Shown: positions 20,933 through 31,197 of the stretch, piece by piece
Layout: the number at the start of each line of letters is the position of its first letter
Numbering within the stretch: the first letter of the stretch is position 1
Assembly: GCF_018991925.1 (NCBI RefSeq)
Contig: NW_024727853.1
Span: forward strand, 77,532 to 141,531
DNA from: Homarus americanus
Lineage: Eukaryota > Arthropoda > Malacostraca > Decapoda > Nephropidae
Length of the DNA stretch: 64,000 bases
Direction: 5' to 3'
Position numbers and translations under genes: made by a program
Notes under the pieces: model-generated
What the model was told of the DNA's origin: nothing
What the model saw: the letters and a program-made list of their open reading frames with translations, nothing else
Databases searched by the model: none

Positions 20933-21169
20933 TACCTGTCACTCTACGCTTCAGCAACACAATTTAACAATCTTCTGCCACCCTCTGGTCCCTCCTCTTT
21001 CTTCTAAATAAACTATGTATTCCTATTTAATATATAGAGCAATGCTGTTCTACGGAGATGTCGTGCATTTAGTGTATATTAGAATGATCAATACGGTACT
21101 AAAAATCAGGTTGTTGATTGAAGTTTAGTGATATTTCACCTGTTCACACACGTTCACCTTCACACCTAG

Positions 21170-21227
<58 letters not shown>

Positions 21228-21428
21228 ACACATATTTGCGGGTTAAGTATTGGATAAAAAATTAAAGTAATTTTTTTTAACTTTCCTTTACTCCGTCCTT
21301 ACTTACTTATTGTTTTCTTCGACAAGTAAAAATTTATTTCTATCAACATTTTATATTTTTAGATGTCACGATCATTGTCTATAAGCATTTGAAACACCAG
21401 TCAACCTCAATACACAGTACAGTATATA

Positions 21429-21431
<3 letters not shown>
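20933..21431. repeat. AT-rich DNA with an (AC)25 tract
   Basis: AC tract at 21172-21222, otherwise single-copy AT-rich DNA. It separates the transposon from the opsin promoter. Confidence 0.9.

Positions 21432-21478
<47 letters not shown>
21432..21478. repeat. (GT)23 microsatellite next to the opsin promoter
   Basis: Pure GT tract ending 100 bp upstream of the opsin TATA box. Long GT runs can adopt Z-DNA and vary in length between individuals, so it could affect promoter spacing or chromatin. No effect can be shown from sequence. Confidence 0.97.
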
Positions 21479-21479
<1 letters not shown>

Positions 21480-21578
21480 CAGTTCGTACCTTAAGCTAAG
21501 CAACCATAAAAAGGACCAGATCAGTACAAAACTCTGAACTCATCGTCGGGCTTCATGGCGCTTGAGGGACTTGGGGCA

Positions 21579-21586
21579 TATAAAAG
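21579..21586 (+). promoter_or_regulatory. TATA box of the opsin gene
   Basis: TATAAAAG in a GC-rich surround, matching the consensus exactly. It predicts transcription start about 30 bp downstream, near 21606-21612, where TCACAG could act as initiator. It lies 916 bp before the opsin ATG. I find no copy of the fly rhodopsin core element (TAAT...ATTA palindrome) just upstream, so the eye-specific elements of this promoter are not recognised. Confidence 0.75.
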
Positions 21587-21609
21587 CCCGCAGCTGGAGC
21601 AACTGTCAC

Positions 21610-21730
21610 AGAAGTCTTCTGGCAGGGTCTCATACCTCAACTGGACGTCAGAGATTGAAGTAGTTCTCCGGAAATTTCTTCAACTCACCCTCCAACCGTA
21701 GTTGACTACACACACAGTCCTGCTAACAAG
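21610..21730 (+). other. Predicted non-coding exon 1 of the opsin gene
   Basis: Inferred from the TATA position to a GT donor after AACAAG at 21731. Joining AACAAG to the coding exon puts A at -3 and gives CAAGATG, a good arthropod start context, whereas the unspliced context is CAGATG with C at -3. The donor itself (GTGTTA) is weak. An alternative donor, ACAG|GTATGG, lies at 22390. Confidence 0.4.
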
Positions 21731-22494
21731 GTGTTAAGCATGTGAACTGTTGTGACCGTATCTGAGATTTGCAACTTTTAAGAAATCATCCTTCTGAACA
21801 CACAAATTACAATATATTGTTTTTAAATTCTTATTTAGTCTTTCTTCCTCGCCATTTGCCAGGTCGAGAAATACAAGGATGCCATTTTATAACATCTGGC
21901 ATCACGTTCACCGTGACTCTTGTTAAGTACACAGTTTGGTTCCCTACACACAACAGCCTTTTCATATTATTTTATTTCGGCTCAAGTACGAAGTTTAGAT
22001 GGTTAAATATCAGACACTACAAACTACATACTTTCTCCCACACTTCACTTGGGTCTTACTCACTTGAGATGAAATTTATCTAGATCATTTCTTCCGGCAG
22101 ACACCACACCACATTCATCAGCAAAGTTATCTCGAATTTCTTCATTTATGTTAACTTGACAGGGGCCAAAAATCAAAGAATGGTTCAACACTTAAGTTTT
22201 TCATCTGCCATTCTTGTGAACGTAGGGAACCCTGGCAGAAACACACTACTTTAACGGCCCACATAACAGGATGTAGTTTGATTTAGCATTTGTATCATCG
22301 CGGTGATGTTGCAGGGATCAATATCACGGAAACTGCAGGGGGCATAATATCATAAATGAATAGATAGAGGGAGCTGGGTCAAGAGACAGGTATGGGATAT
22401 ACTACGATAAAATACCTAATACAATTTCTCTACTTAAAAATTCTAGACACCATAAGATGGGTTACCAGCTACTAAATACGAACTCTTATTACAG
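21731..22494 (+). other. Predicted 5' UTR intron of the opsin gene
   Basis: The acceptor is strong: branch-like TACTAAA at 22470-22476, then CTCTTATTACAG ending at 22494, immediately before the ATG. If the intron were not removed, an upstream ATG at 22457 would open a 60-codon out-of-frame reading frame overlapping the opsin start, which argues for splicing. The donor is uncertain (21731 or 22390, giving 764 or 105 bp). Confidence 0.5.
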
Positions 22495-23628
22495 ATGTCT
22501 TCCTGGAACAATCCGACCGACCTGGAAGAATACTCCCTTCCCTCCACCAATCCTTATGGGAACTACACGGTGGTGGACACTGTACCAAAAGAGATCCTCC
22601 ACATGGTGGATGCTCACTGGTACCAGTTTCCCCCCATGAATCCCCTCTGGTATGGACTGCTCATGTTATTCATGATCGTTATGGGCTTCCTTTCGGTGGC
22701 TGGTAACTTCGTCGTCATCTGGGTGTTCATGAATACCAAATCTCTCCGCTCTCCTGCCAACCTTCTTGTCGTTAACCTGGCCTTCTCTGACTTTTTGATG
22801 ATGTTCCTCATGTTCCCACCCATGGTTATCACATGCTACTGGCGCACATGGGTACTTGGCGCCTTCTTCTGCGAATTATACGCTTTCTTTGGTTCCCTGT
22901 TCGGCTGTGTGTCCATCTGGAGCATGGTGTGGATCACCTTGGATCGTTACAATGTCATTGTCAAGGGCGTCTCTGCTGAGCCTCTCTCCTCCAAGGGAGC
23001 TTTACTGAGAATCGCAGGAACTTGGATTTTGACTCTCGGCTGGTGCCTGCCCCCCTTCTTCGGCTGGAACCGTTACGTACCTGAGGGTAACATGACTGCC
23101 TGTGGTACTGACTATCTTAACGAGACTGCCTTGTCCCGCAGCTATCTGTATGTGTACTCTGTCTTTGTATACTTCATTCCTCTCTTCGTCACTATCTACT
23201 CCTATTTCTTCATAGTCAAGGCTGTTGCCTCCCACGAGAAAACCATGCGTGACCAGGCCAAGAAGATGGGCGTCAAGTCCTTGAGGAATGAAGAATCCCA
23301 GAAGACTTCTGCTGAGTGCCGCCTGGCCAAGGTTGCCATGATGACAGTGACCCTCTGGTTCATTGCATGGACCCCCTACCTTGCCATCAACTGGGCTGGC
23401 ATGCTCAACAAGTCCATTGTTACTCCTATCTTCTCCATCTGGGGCTCCGTATTCGCCAAGGCTAACGCCGTGTACAACCCCATCGTGTACGCCATCAGCC
23501 ACCCCAAGTACCGCACTGCCCTCGAGAAGAAGCTGCCATGCCTTGCTTGCAACGGTGACAATGATAATGTAAGCGAAACTGCCTCTACCAGCACCACTGC
23601 TGCGGCGGAAAAAACCGAAAATGCTTAG
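22495..23628 (+). CDS. Rhabdomeric opsin, long/middle-wavelength (LWS) arthropod clade
   Basis: A 377-residue visual pigment apoprotein: a seven-transmembrane receptor of the photoreceptor rhabdom that binds retinal and activates Gq/phospholipase C. Helices lie at about 52-77, 87-112, 124-148, 168-190, 216-241, 279-302 and 310-334. Key residues: retinal-binding K322 (AAG at 23458), counterion E197 (bovine E181) with Y129 at the bovine E113 position, disulphide C126-C203, D150-R151-Y152, W292-x-P-Y, and N328-P-x-x-Y332. The third cytoplasmic loop carries HEK (247-249) and the r-opsin QAKKM.VKSLR signature, and HPKYR follows helix 7. Glycosylation sequons are N23, N199 and N209. C349/C352 could be palmitoylated, and the Ser/Thr-rich tail (360-368) could be phosphorylated. 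Length is normal. The whole frame lies in one exon without frameshift, unusual for arthropod opsins. The start follows a splice acceptor directly. The wavelength maximum cannot be read from sequence. Confidence 0.97.
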   Translation: MSSWNNPTDLEEYSLPSTNPYGNYTVVDTVPKEILHMVDAHWYQFPPMNPLWYGLLMLFMIVMGFLSVAGNFVVIWVFMNTKSLRSPANLLVVNLAFSDFLMMFLMFPPMVITCYWRTWVLGAFFCELYAFFGSLFGCVSIWSMVWITLDRYNVIVKGVSAEPLSSKGALLRIAGTWILTLGWCLPPFFGWNRYVPEGNMTACGTDYLNETALSRSYLYVYSVFVYFIPLFVTIYSYFFIVKAVASHEKTMRDQAKKMGVKSLRNEESQKTSAECRLAKVAMMTVTLWFIAWTPYLAINWAGMLNKSIVTPIFSIWGSVFAKANAVYNPIVYAISHPKYRTALEKKLPCLACNGDNDNVSETASTSTTAAAEKTENA

Positions 23629-23775
23629 ACTCACAGGTAATGAACCCGGACTCTCAACTGACCTACAGTCGTTTACGGAATATGAATTATGACCCATCCT
23701 AACAATCTTTGAAATGATTCCCTGTACACCAGAATTTTCTCTTAATTTCCAATAAACCCAGCACCTTAATTGCCA
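23629..23775 (+). promoter_or_regulatory. Opsin 3' UTR with poly(A) signal
   Basis: AATAAA at 23751-23756, followed within 30 bp by T/GT-rich words (TTTGTCTCCTTGTTT), gives a standard cleavage site near 23770-23780. Eight bases after the stop codon is CAG|GTAATG (GT at 23637), a good donor match, so a 3' UTR intron or alternative end is possible. Confidence 0.75.
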
Positions 23776-24187
23776 CTTATTTGTCTCCTTGTTTAATATT
23801 ACTTTACATGTTCTATTCATTGTGTTCATTTATTCTAACACGAATGGGATATGATATAAAAACTGAATAATTTATCATATTCACAGACCTTCTCACAAGC
23901 AACATCCGGTGCCTAACTTAAATTTTGTAAAAGACTGAATACACACACACACACACACAAGTGGAAGGTGTATTCAAGAGAAGACGTTTCACAGTCTCCT
24001 CGTCTCATACAACGTGATAGCCATTAAAATAAGAAAAGAAAAATGGTAAGCTGGGTAACCATTGGGGAGGTGGACGAAACAGAGGCGGTGACGGTTCCTA
24101 CGTCAATCCCTTGAGGAACCAGAAACGCCAGGTGTTGAAGCCTTGACCACGACAACTTTCTCTCTCATTGGGATAAAGGACTCTCTA
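23776..24187. other. Downstream of the opsin gene
   Basis: Contains (AC)9 at 23941-23959 and a short inverted repeat GGTTCCT/AGGAACC (24093-24099 and 24114-24120). No second gene or opsin duplicate is seen. Confidence 0.5.
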
Positions 24188-24290
24188 TCCTAAAATAAAA
24201 TAAAAATATATATACCAGAAAATAGAAAAGACAAAAAATAAATAAAACTAAAAATAAATAAATCAATAAAAACTGGAAAAAATATATAAA
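24188..24290. repeat. A-rich AAAT/AAATA tract
   Basis: Mostly A and T with recurring AAATA. The minus-strand Phe/Leu-rich frame is compositional. Confidence 0.7.
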
Positions 24291-24606
24291 AGCTGGTTCA
24301 AGATGAAGAAATATTACATCGTTATATACAAAAGTTATGAGCACAATACAACAATCCCACGTTAATAAAGTTACCATTTACAATCATAAAATCTCAACCT
24401 AGACTCATGTATCGATCGATCAGCTGCGTCAACCAATACAAAGAAGACCCACTCAAACCATTACATAATTACAGTAAATACAGTACAACCTTCTCACTTA
24501 CATCAGTATTAACGTAGTAAACAATCTATTAGACGGACTCATCTTTTGAATTTGACATGAGTAAAAAAAACAAACGAATCCTCTTTCATCTGGTATTGAG
24601 TCACAA

Positions 24607-24723
24607 GGATCACCTGAGATTCACTCCCTCAATTTATTCCACCTGAAGATTAATCACCATAACGCTACCTGGTGGAGTTACGTAGGTTAGGTTAGCACTA
24701 GGGGGGTAATCTTCAGGTGATCC
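24607..24723. repeat. 117-bp inverted repeat
   Basis: GGATCACCTGA (24607-24617) is the exact complement of TCAGGTGATCC (24713-24723). A second arm, CACCTGAAGATTA (24640-24652), matches TAATCTTCAGGTG (24707-24719). The right arm can therefore pair with either of two left arms. The loop holds GGTTAGGTTAG. This could be a tiny MITE relic, but no target duplication is evident. Confidence 0.6.
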
Positions 24724-24809
24724 AACAAAAGAGACCATCACCTTCACAATGGCAAAATAAAAATAATAAAAGAGAACCGTATTTAAATGTCACTACGTAC
24801 ACAACACAC

Positions 24810-25018
24810 GACAAAGGTGGGTGGGAGGGGGGGGGGAGAAGGAGGAGGAAGAGAATAAAAAAAATGAGAAAAGAAGAAATTAAGAGAATGAAAAAGGGAA
24901 GGAAGGGACAAGACAATGTAGGAAAGGAAGGAGGATGAACGGGAAGGGAGAGAAGAAAAGGAGGATGAAAAGGGAGGAAGACAACAAGGGAGGTAAGGAG
25001 GGAGGGGAGACAGGTGGG
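24810..25018. repeat. Polypurine block with a G-run
   Basis: GA-rich with ten or more consecutive Gs near 24827-24836. Overlapping Ser/Pro/Leu-rich minus frames are artefacts. Confidence 0.8.
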
Positions 25019-25322
25019 TGAGAACAGGTCCGCACGCCACGCATCGCCTGACCTGCTGCAGTAAGGCACAAATGATACCATTAGCTCATCCTCCTGCCAG
25101 AATGATAGCCAATTACGTGACGACACGCCAACCTTGTGAGGTCATGTTACTGACCCGCCAGTTGGACAAGCCTTGTTAGGGGGGAAGACAGGGCTATAAA
25201 TCGATTATGCCTGATAAGGAGAGGAGGAGGAGAGAGGTGGGAGGAGGAGGAGGAGATAGGGGCGGGAAGAGGCAATTCTGACCGCTTATAAGACGTCAGC
25301 TGTAAAAGAATTAGGGTCGGTG

Positions 25323-25357
<35 letters not shown>

Positions 25358-25434
25358 CATATGGCTGGTCAGCTTCCCAATGTGCTCTTTTAAGTTGGCT
25401 GTTTTTTTGCTGTTTCAGTTTTTAATTTCAATCA
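25019..25434. repeat. Single-copy DNA with GGA patch and (GT)14
   Basis: GGA-rich patch at 25218-25262 and a GT tract at 25326-25354. No gene. Confidence 0.8.

Positions 25435-25460
<26 letters not shown>
25435..25460. repeat. (CT)13 microsatellite
   Basis: Pure CT tract. Confidence 0.95.
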
Positions 25461-25466
<6 letters not shown>

Positions 25467-26119
25467 AACTTTTTCTAATCATCATCAAAGTGACCCTCAC
25501 GAAAAGGGCTGTCAACAGGAGAGGAACACTGCAGGGGGAGGGGAGGTAACTTACATTACACCTAATGGGATAATGGAGGAATCCTTGAGTAAGAAAAAAT
25601 TAGGGTAAGTGACTAATGGAGTTCCCCCTTGACTTGAGAGACTCTCGGTGTTAAGATGACTCTCCCCTTTGTGAGGAAAAAAATTATATACACCCGCGAG
25701 GAGGCTTCCCCGTTTTTTGAACTGGAAACCTCACTACAGGGTTCCACACAGGAGGAAGATCGTCTGAATAAGGCATACGACAATATTTCAAACTGCCCTG
25801 TTACATCTCTGTCAAGTTTAATTTTGTTTTATTTCCAATGAACTTATTAATTTCATCTAGTTTCAATATTAGTGAAATCTTGTCTTGATAAAAAAAATGA
25901 CTGGAATAATTATACTTTATGTTTTTCTTTTAATTTCCTGGGGATGTGAGGCACCATATTTCCAACTACTGTCTCGCCATTTTGAAACAGATGTTGAGTG
26001 AGGAAAACCCATTGAGCCACGACCTACTACCATAACTGCTCACAGTGGTCAAACAATGTGTTGGGGTCAGGAAGGAGAGGCAGACACTGTAGGACGAGAT
26101 CTGTAATCTACCGGACACG
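25461..26119. other. Single-copy DNA
   Basis: A 61-codon plus frame (25656-25841) and part of a 110-codon minus frame (25966-26298) show no family resemblance. Nothing else seen. Confidence 0.4.
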
Positions 26120-26445
26120 TGGTAATTACTTGTCACAGTCCAATATACGCCTATATGCTTGTCACTACCAGGTGCCACTGGGTGTACTGTACACTTACAT
26201 TTGTCATATGTGTCACGTCCAGTGCGAGGAGTGACCATACTTGTCAGGTCCCAGACGCATGAGTCATGTCGTGTACAGGGTGTAGTTATATCTGTCACGT
26301 CCCTCCGTGAGCTGTGGCCACATTTGCCTCATATCAAGTAATTTGAAGACACACCTGTCACATCCAACAGGTCTGGCGTGAGGCGTGGTCATACCTGTCA
26401 CTCACCCTGACATACATGCGTCATCCCACGCACCTGGTGACACCT
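26120..26445. repeat. Decayed minisatellite with TGTCAC core
   Basis: About six spaced copies of a motif near ACCTGTCACRTCC...GTGAGGNGTGGTCATA. The clearest are around 26210, 26295 and 26360, with TGTCAC or TGTCAG roughly every 25-45 bp. Length and sequence vary strongly. Confidence 0.55.
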
Positions 26446-26834
26446 TAATGAGTCTGCCAATTAACTCCGACAACCAAAAAACTTGAGGTAGCAACACTTA
26501 TCTGATCAACACTCCTGCTTGAAAAACAATTAGGACACGCACACATACACCCCTCTTGTATACCTTCTTCTTAATCAAACTCTTGACACCACAACACCTC
26601 TACTGTCTACCCATATCCATTATTGTCTACTTAGGGTAATAGTTATTTTCGAGGTGTAGGACAGTACCCAGCAGGCGGTATAAACACGTAGGATCACCAC
26701 CTACTGTTATTCAATTAATGTGGCTGTTGCTTGCATACTGTAATACGATACACCACTACTAAATATATTAAATGCCAATGGGATCTCGGGTAAAAACAGG
26801 GGACAGTGTCGAGGATGGCGCAGATACGGTCACG
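26446..26834. other. Single-copy DNA
   Basis: No frame, repeat or signal of note. Confidence 0.35.

Positions 26835-26863
<29 letters not shown>
26835..26863. repeat. (GT)14 microsatellite
   Basis: Pure GT tract. Confidence 0.95.
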
Positions 26864-26865
<2 letters not shown>

Positions 26866-27095
26866 AAAAAAGTAGAAAAAGTATACATATACGCCGCTGT
26901 AACCTCGTTTGAACTGCTCTAGAAAAGTTTAATTTTAATCCATTCGAGAGGTTTAAAAACCAGTCCGGGCTCTCTCTCCCTGTATCTATATTCAGGTCAT
27001 ATGTCTCTTGAATAAATATTTAAGTAGTCTCTCCATCAGCTATTCACGTAAAAGAGGAGAATCTAAATATTCCATTCAGGGTAGGAATGGAAAAT

Positions 27096-27097
<2 letters not shown>

Positions 27098-27172
<75 letters not shown>
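27098..27172. repeat. (AC)37 microsatellite
   Basis: Pure AC tract, 75 bp. Confidence 0.98.
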
Positions 27173-27174
<2 letters not shown>

Positions 27175-27240
27175 GTATATGCACAGTGCATATGGTCTGG
27201 TCGATAGGGAAAGCTTGTTTCACTGTGAACGGACTCAACT

Positions 27241-27490
27241 ATCCACCCCACCCTCCTACCAACCAACTCCCTCACCCATCCACCCACTCACCCACGCAGC
27301 CATCCATTCACCCACCCATTCACCCACCCATCCACTCACTCACCCACGCAGATATTCATTCACCCACCCATCCATCCAATCAGTCATTCATCTATCCTTC
27401 TACTCACCCACACAGCCATCCACTCACCCACCTACCCACTCACTCACCCAATCACTTACCCACCCACTCATCCACTCACCCAACCACTCT
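27241..27490. repeat. (CAYYCACC)n tetranucleotide-type satellite
   Basis: Built from CCAC, CACT, CATC and CATT words with larger repeats such as CACTCACCCACGCAG (twice, about 45 bp apart). Frames over it are His/Pro/Ser/Thr-rich artefacts. Confidence 0.88.
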
Positions 27491-27622
27491 ACCATAAGTG
27501 TATTGAGTTGACAGAACTGGCCAGAGAGGAAGGAGAGAGCCGAAGTGCAAAGCTAACCTGCTCCGTTTATTGGTTGATCCGGGCGGTGGGAGACAAACCT
27601 CACAGCCAATCACGCGGCGTAT

Positions 27623-27668
<46 letters not shown>

Positions 27669-27839
27669 GCTTCACAGACAAACGAAGCTAATAATCACGG
27701 GTTATAATGTAAGCATAAAAAAATATAATACTCGCCAGAGATCACTAAATATACCCACCACAAGCCAGGCTGCGGTGGTAAATTGTAGAATAAATAATAC
27801 GAAAAATACAGTAGTCAATTTTCCGAGGCAATCAGTTGG
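27491..27839. repeat. Single-copy DNA with (GA)19
   Basis: GA tract at 27627-27665. CCAAT-type words in opposite orientations (ATTGGTTG at about 27569 and CCAATCAC at about 27605) flank a GC-rich stretch, but no TATA, initiator or gene follows. Confidence 0.8.
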
Positions 27840-28071
27840 TAACTATTTTTTCCTGTATTTTTCTTTTTTATTCTTTAGTCGTTTTCCGTTTTCTCATATT
27901 TTTCTTGTATTTTTTATCTTTCTTCTATTTAATCGATTTTTTCCTTATCTCGTTTTTCCTCCCATTTTTCCCACTTCTTTTTATTCCCATTTTTATCCGT
28001 TTCTTTTAATTTATTTTCATTTATATTTCTCTTCCCATTTTCTTTTCCTTACGTTTCTTTTCCCTCATGTT
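27840..28071. repeat. T-rich polypyrimidine block
   Basis: TTTTC/TTTCC words dominate. The Phe-rich plus frame of 105 codons is compositional. Confidence 0.75.
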
Positions 28072-28383
28072 ACATCAACGTTGGAGATGTAAGACTCACT
28101 CTCTCTCTCTCCTCTAGCAGTAATGACAATTTTTCTGAAACAATAAAATATTCCTGAACCTGTAACCGCAAAACTTCATATTCAATAATTTATGAATTCT
28201 CAGGTAACTGTACTGATAAATTTCCATAAACTGAAGCCTAAAAAATTATAAAGTTACCACAGCATCATAATTCATCACAGTGTATACCAATAAAATGCCT
28301 AATCAGCCAGTTTAACCAAAAGGAATTCTGATTACCTAATCCCAAATGGCACACATAACATTCTTATCTCAGGATGAAACAAA

Positions 28384-28386
<3 letters not shown>
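28072..28386. other. AT-rich single-copy DNA
   Basis: Nothing recognised apart from a short (CT)8 near 28095. Confidence 0.35.

Positions 28387-28430
<44 letters not shown>
28387..28430. repeat. (GT)22 microsatellite
   Basis: Pure GT tract. Confidence 0.97.
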
Positions 28431-28431
<1 letters not shown>

Positions 28432-28719
28432 ACTGTAAAAATATGTAGTTTCTCCTTTTAAAAATTTCTAATTCGAGTCTTGCAGATAACTTGCACCGTC
28501 GGCATCTCGGCTTCACGATACCCCGACAGATTTCTCTAACTTTATAATCTCCAGTAACGTCGTTTTATTTTAGTTTTAGTTTTTTTTAGTTATTTACCCA
28601 AAATCTAATTAAAAAACCTCAGTAAAATGATAAAAAAAAAATACTCTTTTCTTTCTACTCGCTATCCGTCCCCGCGTAGTTATTACTCAACAGCAGATTT
28701 TAAATAAGAGTTTTACATT

Positions 28720-28723
<4 letters not shown>
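28431..28723. other. AT-rich single-copy DNA
   Basis: No features seen. Confidence 0.35.

Positions 28724-28788
<65 letters not shown>
28724..28788. repeat. Interrupted (GT)n microsatellite
   Basis: Two GT blocks separated by TTGC near 28753. Confidence 0.96.
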
Positions 28789-28796
<8 letters not shown>

Positions 28797-28899
28797 TAAT
28801 AGTGACATATGCCATAAAAGTGTTATTTGCATCTGTCGTAAACCAGCGTCGAGATAAGGGAGTTGTCTGTTACTGAGTTACTGTGTCTCCCTCACCCCT

Positions 28900-29626
28900 T
28901 CAGTCCGAGTCTGTCAGTCTCCCCCTCCAGTATCCCCCTCCAGTCTCCCACAGTCTCCAGTCTCCCACCGTCCAGTCTCCCCCTCAGTCTCCACCCCGTC
29001 GTCTCCCACCTCCAGTCTCTCCCCCTCCAGTCTCTCGTCCAGTCTCCCCCGTCCAGTCTCCCACCCTCCAGCCTCCCCCTCCAGTCTCCCACCCCTCCAG
29101 TCTCCTCACTCCCCCAGTCTCCCACCTCCAGTCTCACCCCCGTCCAGTCTCCCACCCCTCCAGTCTCCCACCCGTCCAGTCTCCCACCTCCAGTCTCCCA
29201 CCCCTCCAGTCTCTCACCCCTCCAGTCTCACCCCGTCCAGTCTCCACCCCGTCCAGTCTCCCACCTCCAGTCTCCCACCCTCCAGTCTCACCCCCTCCAG
29301 TCTCTCACCCCTGTCCAGTCTCCCACCCCTCCCAGCCCTCCAGTCTCTCTCCCCAGTCTCCCACCCCTCCAGTCTCACCCTCCAGTCTCTCACCTCCAGT
29401 CTCACCAGTCCAGTCTCCACCCCTCCAGTCACTCCCCCAGCCCCTCCAGTCTCTCACCCGTCCAGTCTCCCACCCCCAGTCTCTCACCCCTCCAGTCTCT
29501 CCCTCCACCCCGTCCAGTCTCCCACCCCCCAGTCTCCCACCTCCAGTCTCTCACCCAGTCTCCCCCTCCAGTCTCCCACCCCGTCCAGTCTCCCACCCTC
29601 CAGTCTCTCACTCCCCCCAGTCCCTC
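28900..29626. repeat. CCAGTCTCCCACCC minisatellite, over 40 short copies
   Basis: CCAGTCTC recurs every 12-20 bp for about 725 bp. The linkers are C-rich and of variable length (CCACCCCT, CCACCCGT, TCACCC, CCCCT). Length variation in the linker, not in the CCAGTCTC core, drives divergence. Two long Ser/Pro/Gln-rich plus frames (255 and 273 codons) and several minus Gly/Trp/Arg/Glu frames all arise from it and are not genes. The minus strand is G-rich. Confidence 0.96.
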
Positions 29627-30787
29627 ATACACTGTTGTTTTTGTTGTTGATGATGATGGTAGTGGTGGAGTGCTGTTTTGTTGATGTTTTCCTAATAGAA
29701 CCCCAATTCTATTAGGCTCTTGTCGTAAATGAATAGGTTTGTGTGCATAAGACTTCCACCAAGCTATGGGAATGAAAAGGTTCTCAAAGGCTTAAAGGAG
29801 TAAAATGATTCTGAACAGCTAATAAAAAAAATTAAGATTTGAAACTTAAAAGAAAAAAGGCTTATCATTATTTACAAACTTTATTCATGCAAACATTTCT
29901 TAATAAGTATAACATCTGCATAGTTAACTAGGTGCAGACGGAAGCAGACTCGACCCTGTTAATTGTTAAACACAGTCTAATACATTGTTAAAACGCTTCA
30001 GCTGCTTCTCGTGTAGGTAGTATCTCTGGCGTTGAAAGCCTGCTCTTGAAAAATTCAGGGGGAATATAAAAAAATCTGGATAAATTCTAATATTAACGTA
30101 TAAATTAATTTTTCCCCGTCCTCTTCAACAGTTGGAACAACACGAGAGGGAGAGTCATATATCACGTTGAGTGAATCACGTTCAACACGGCAGGATTGAC
30201 TGTGACATTTTTATTGTCATCTGTCAGGTCGTCTATGGCTTTCAATGCCAAATTTTACGAATCGAAAAAAAATAATAAAAAACACAAATATATATTTATG
30301 AAAGTCATTACTTCAATGACCTGTTAAATCGTTTTCATTAAGTCACTGTCAACTGTGTAATAACAGGTGGAGTTATTTAATAGACAGCTATTACAATGAT
30401 GTTGAGTTTTGGATAATGTAACATTATTAAAATCTACAGCAACTGTGACGGCAGCTCTGCACGAATTATTTTTCTTTCTATATTACGCTGAACCCCCACC
30501 CCACCCCCCCTCCCCTCACTCCCACTCAGGCAGGAACCCAAAGTCCAGATTCTCAAAAGGTAAATATTCCTCGTTAGTGAAGGTGCATGGGAATAAACCC
30601 ACCTGGTTAACTTAGGCTTAGCCACCACAACAACATCCCGAAAATTGAGTAGAAATGTAGTCAATCCTTTCAAGTCAATTCCCTTCACTGAGTTCGTCTC
30701 CTCACTGGTACTAAGCGAAGGTTATTTTTGGTGTTTTAACTAAGGACAACCAGTGTGATGCATTCATACAATATCTTCGGATAAGAT
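29627..30787. other. AT-rich single-copy DNA
   Basis: Starts with a short TTG/ATG trinucleotide patch (29634-29675). One C-rich patch at 30488-30520. No gene or transposon ends found. Confidence 0.4.
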
Positions 30788-30846
30788 AGGAGGTGGATGA
30801 TGGGAGGTGGATGATGCGAGTTGGATGATAAGTGGATGATGTGAGG
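30788..30846. repeat. GGTGGATGATG minisatellite, four copies
   Basis: GTGGATGATG or TTGGATGATA recurs every 13-18 bp. Confidence 0.85.
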
Positions 30847-30992
30847 GTCAGGAATGTGAAGACAAATACAGGCTGAGATCAGTAGAGCACAATAACTGGG
30901 TCATGAGAGGTCAAAATACAATAGTAAATGTAATACTGTACCTGGAACTCGGGGTGAGAAGGGAACCGTAAATACAGTACAATTTAATGAGT

Positions 30993-31195
<203 letters not shown>

Positions 31196-31197
<2 letters not shown>

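Noticed and set aside
22457..22639. Upstream ATG at 22457 as alternative opsin start
   Set aside because: It is out of frame with the opsin and lies inside the predicted intron, before the acceptor at 22494.
23002..23829. 275-codon frame antisense to the opsin
   Set aside because: A shadow of opsin codon usage. No homology recognised and the sense strand is clearly the gene.
28863..29684. Two overlapping plus frames of 255 and 273 codons rich in Ser/Pro
   Set aside because: Produced by the CCAGTCTC minisatellite. Two frames open at once over the same repeat is a sign of composition, not coding.
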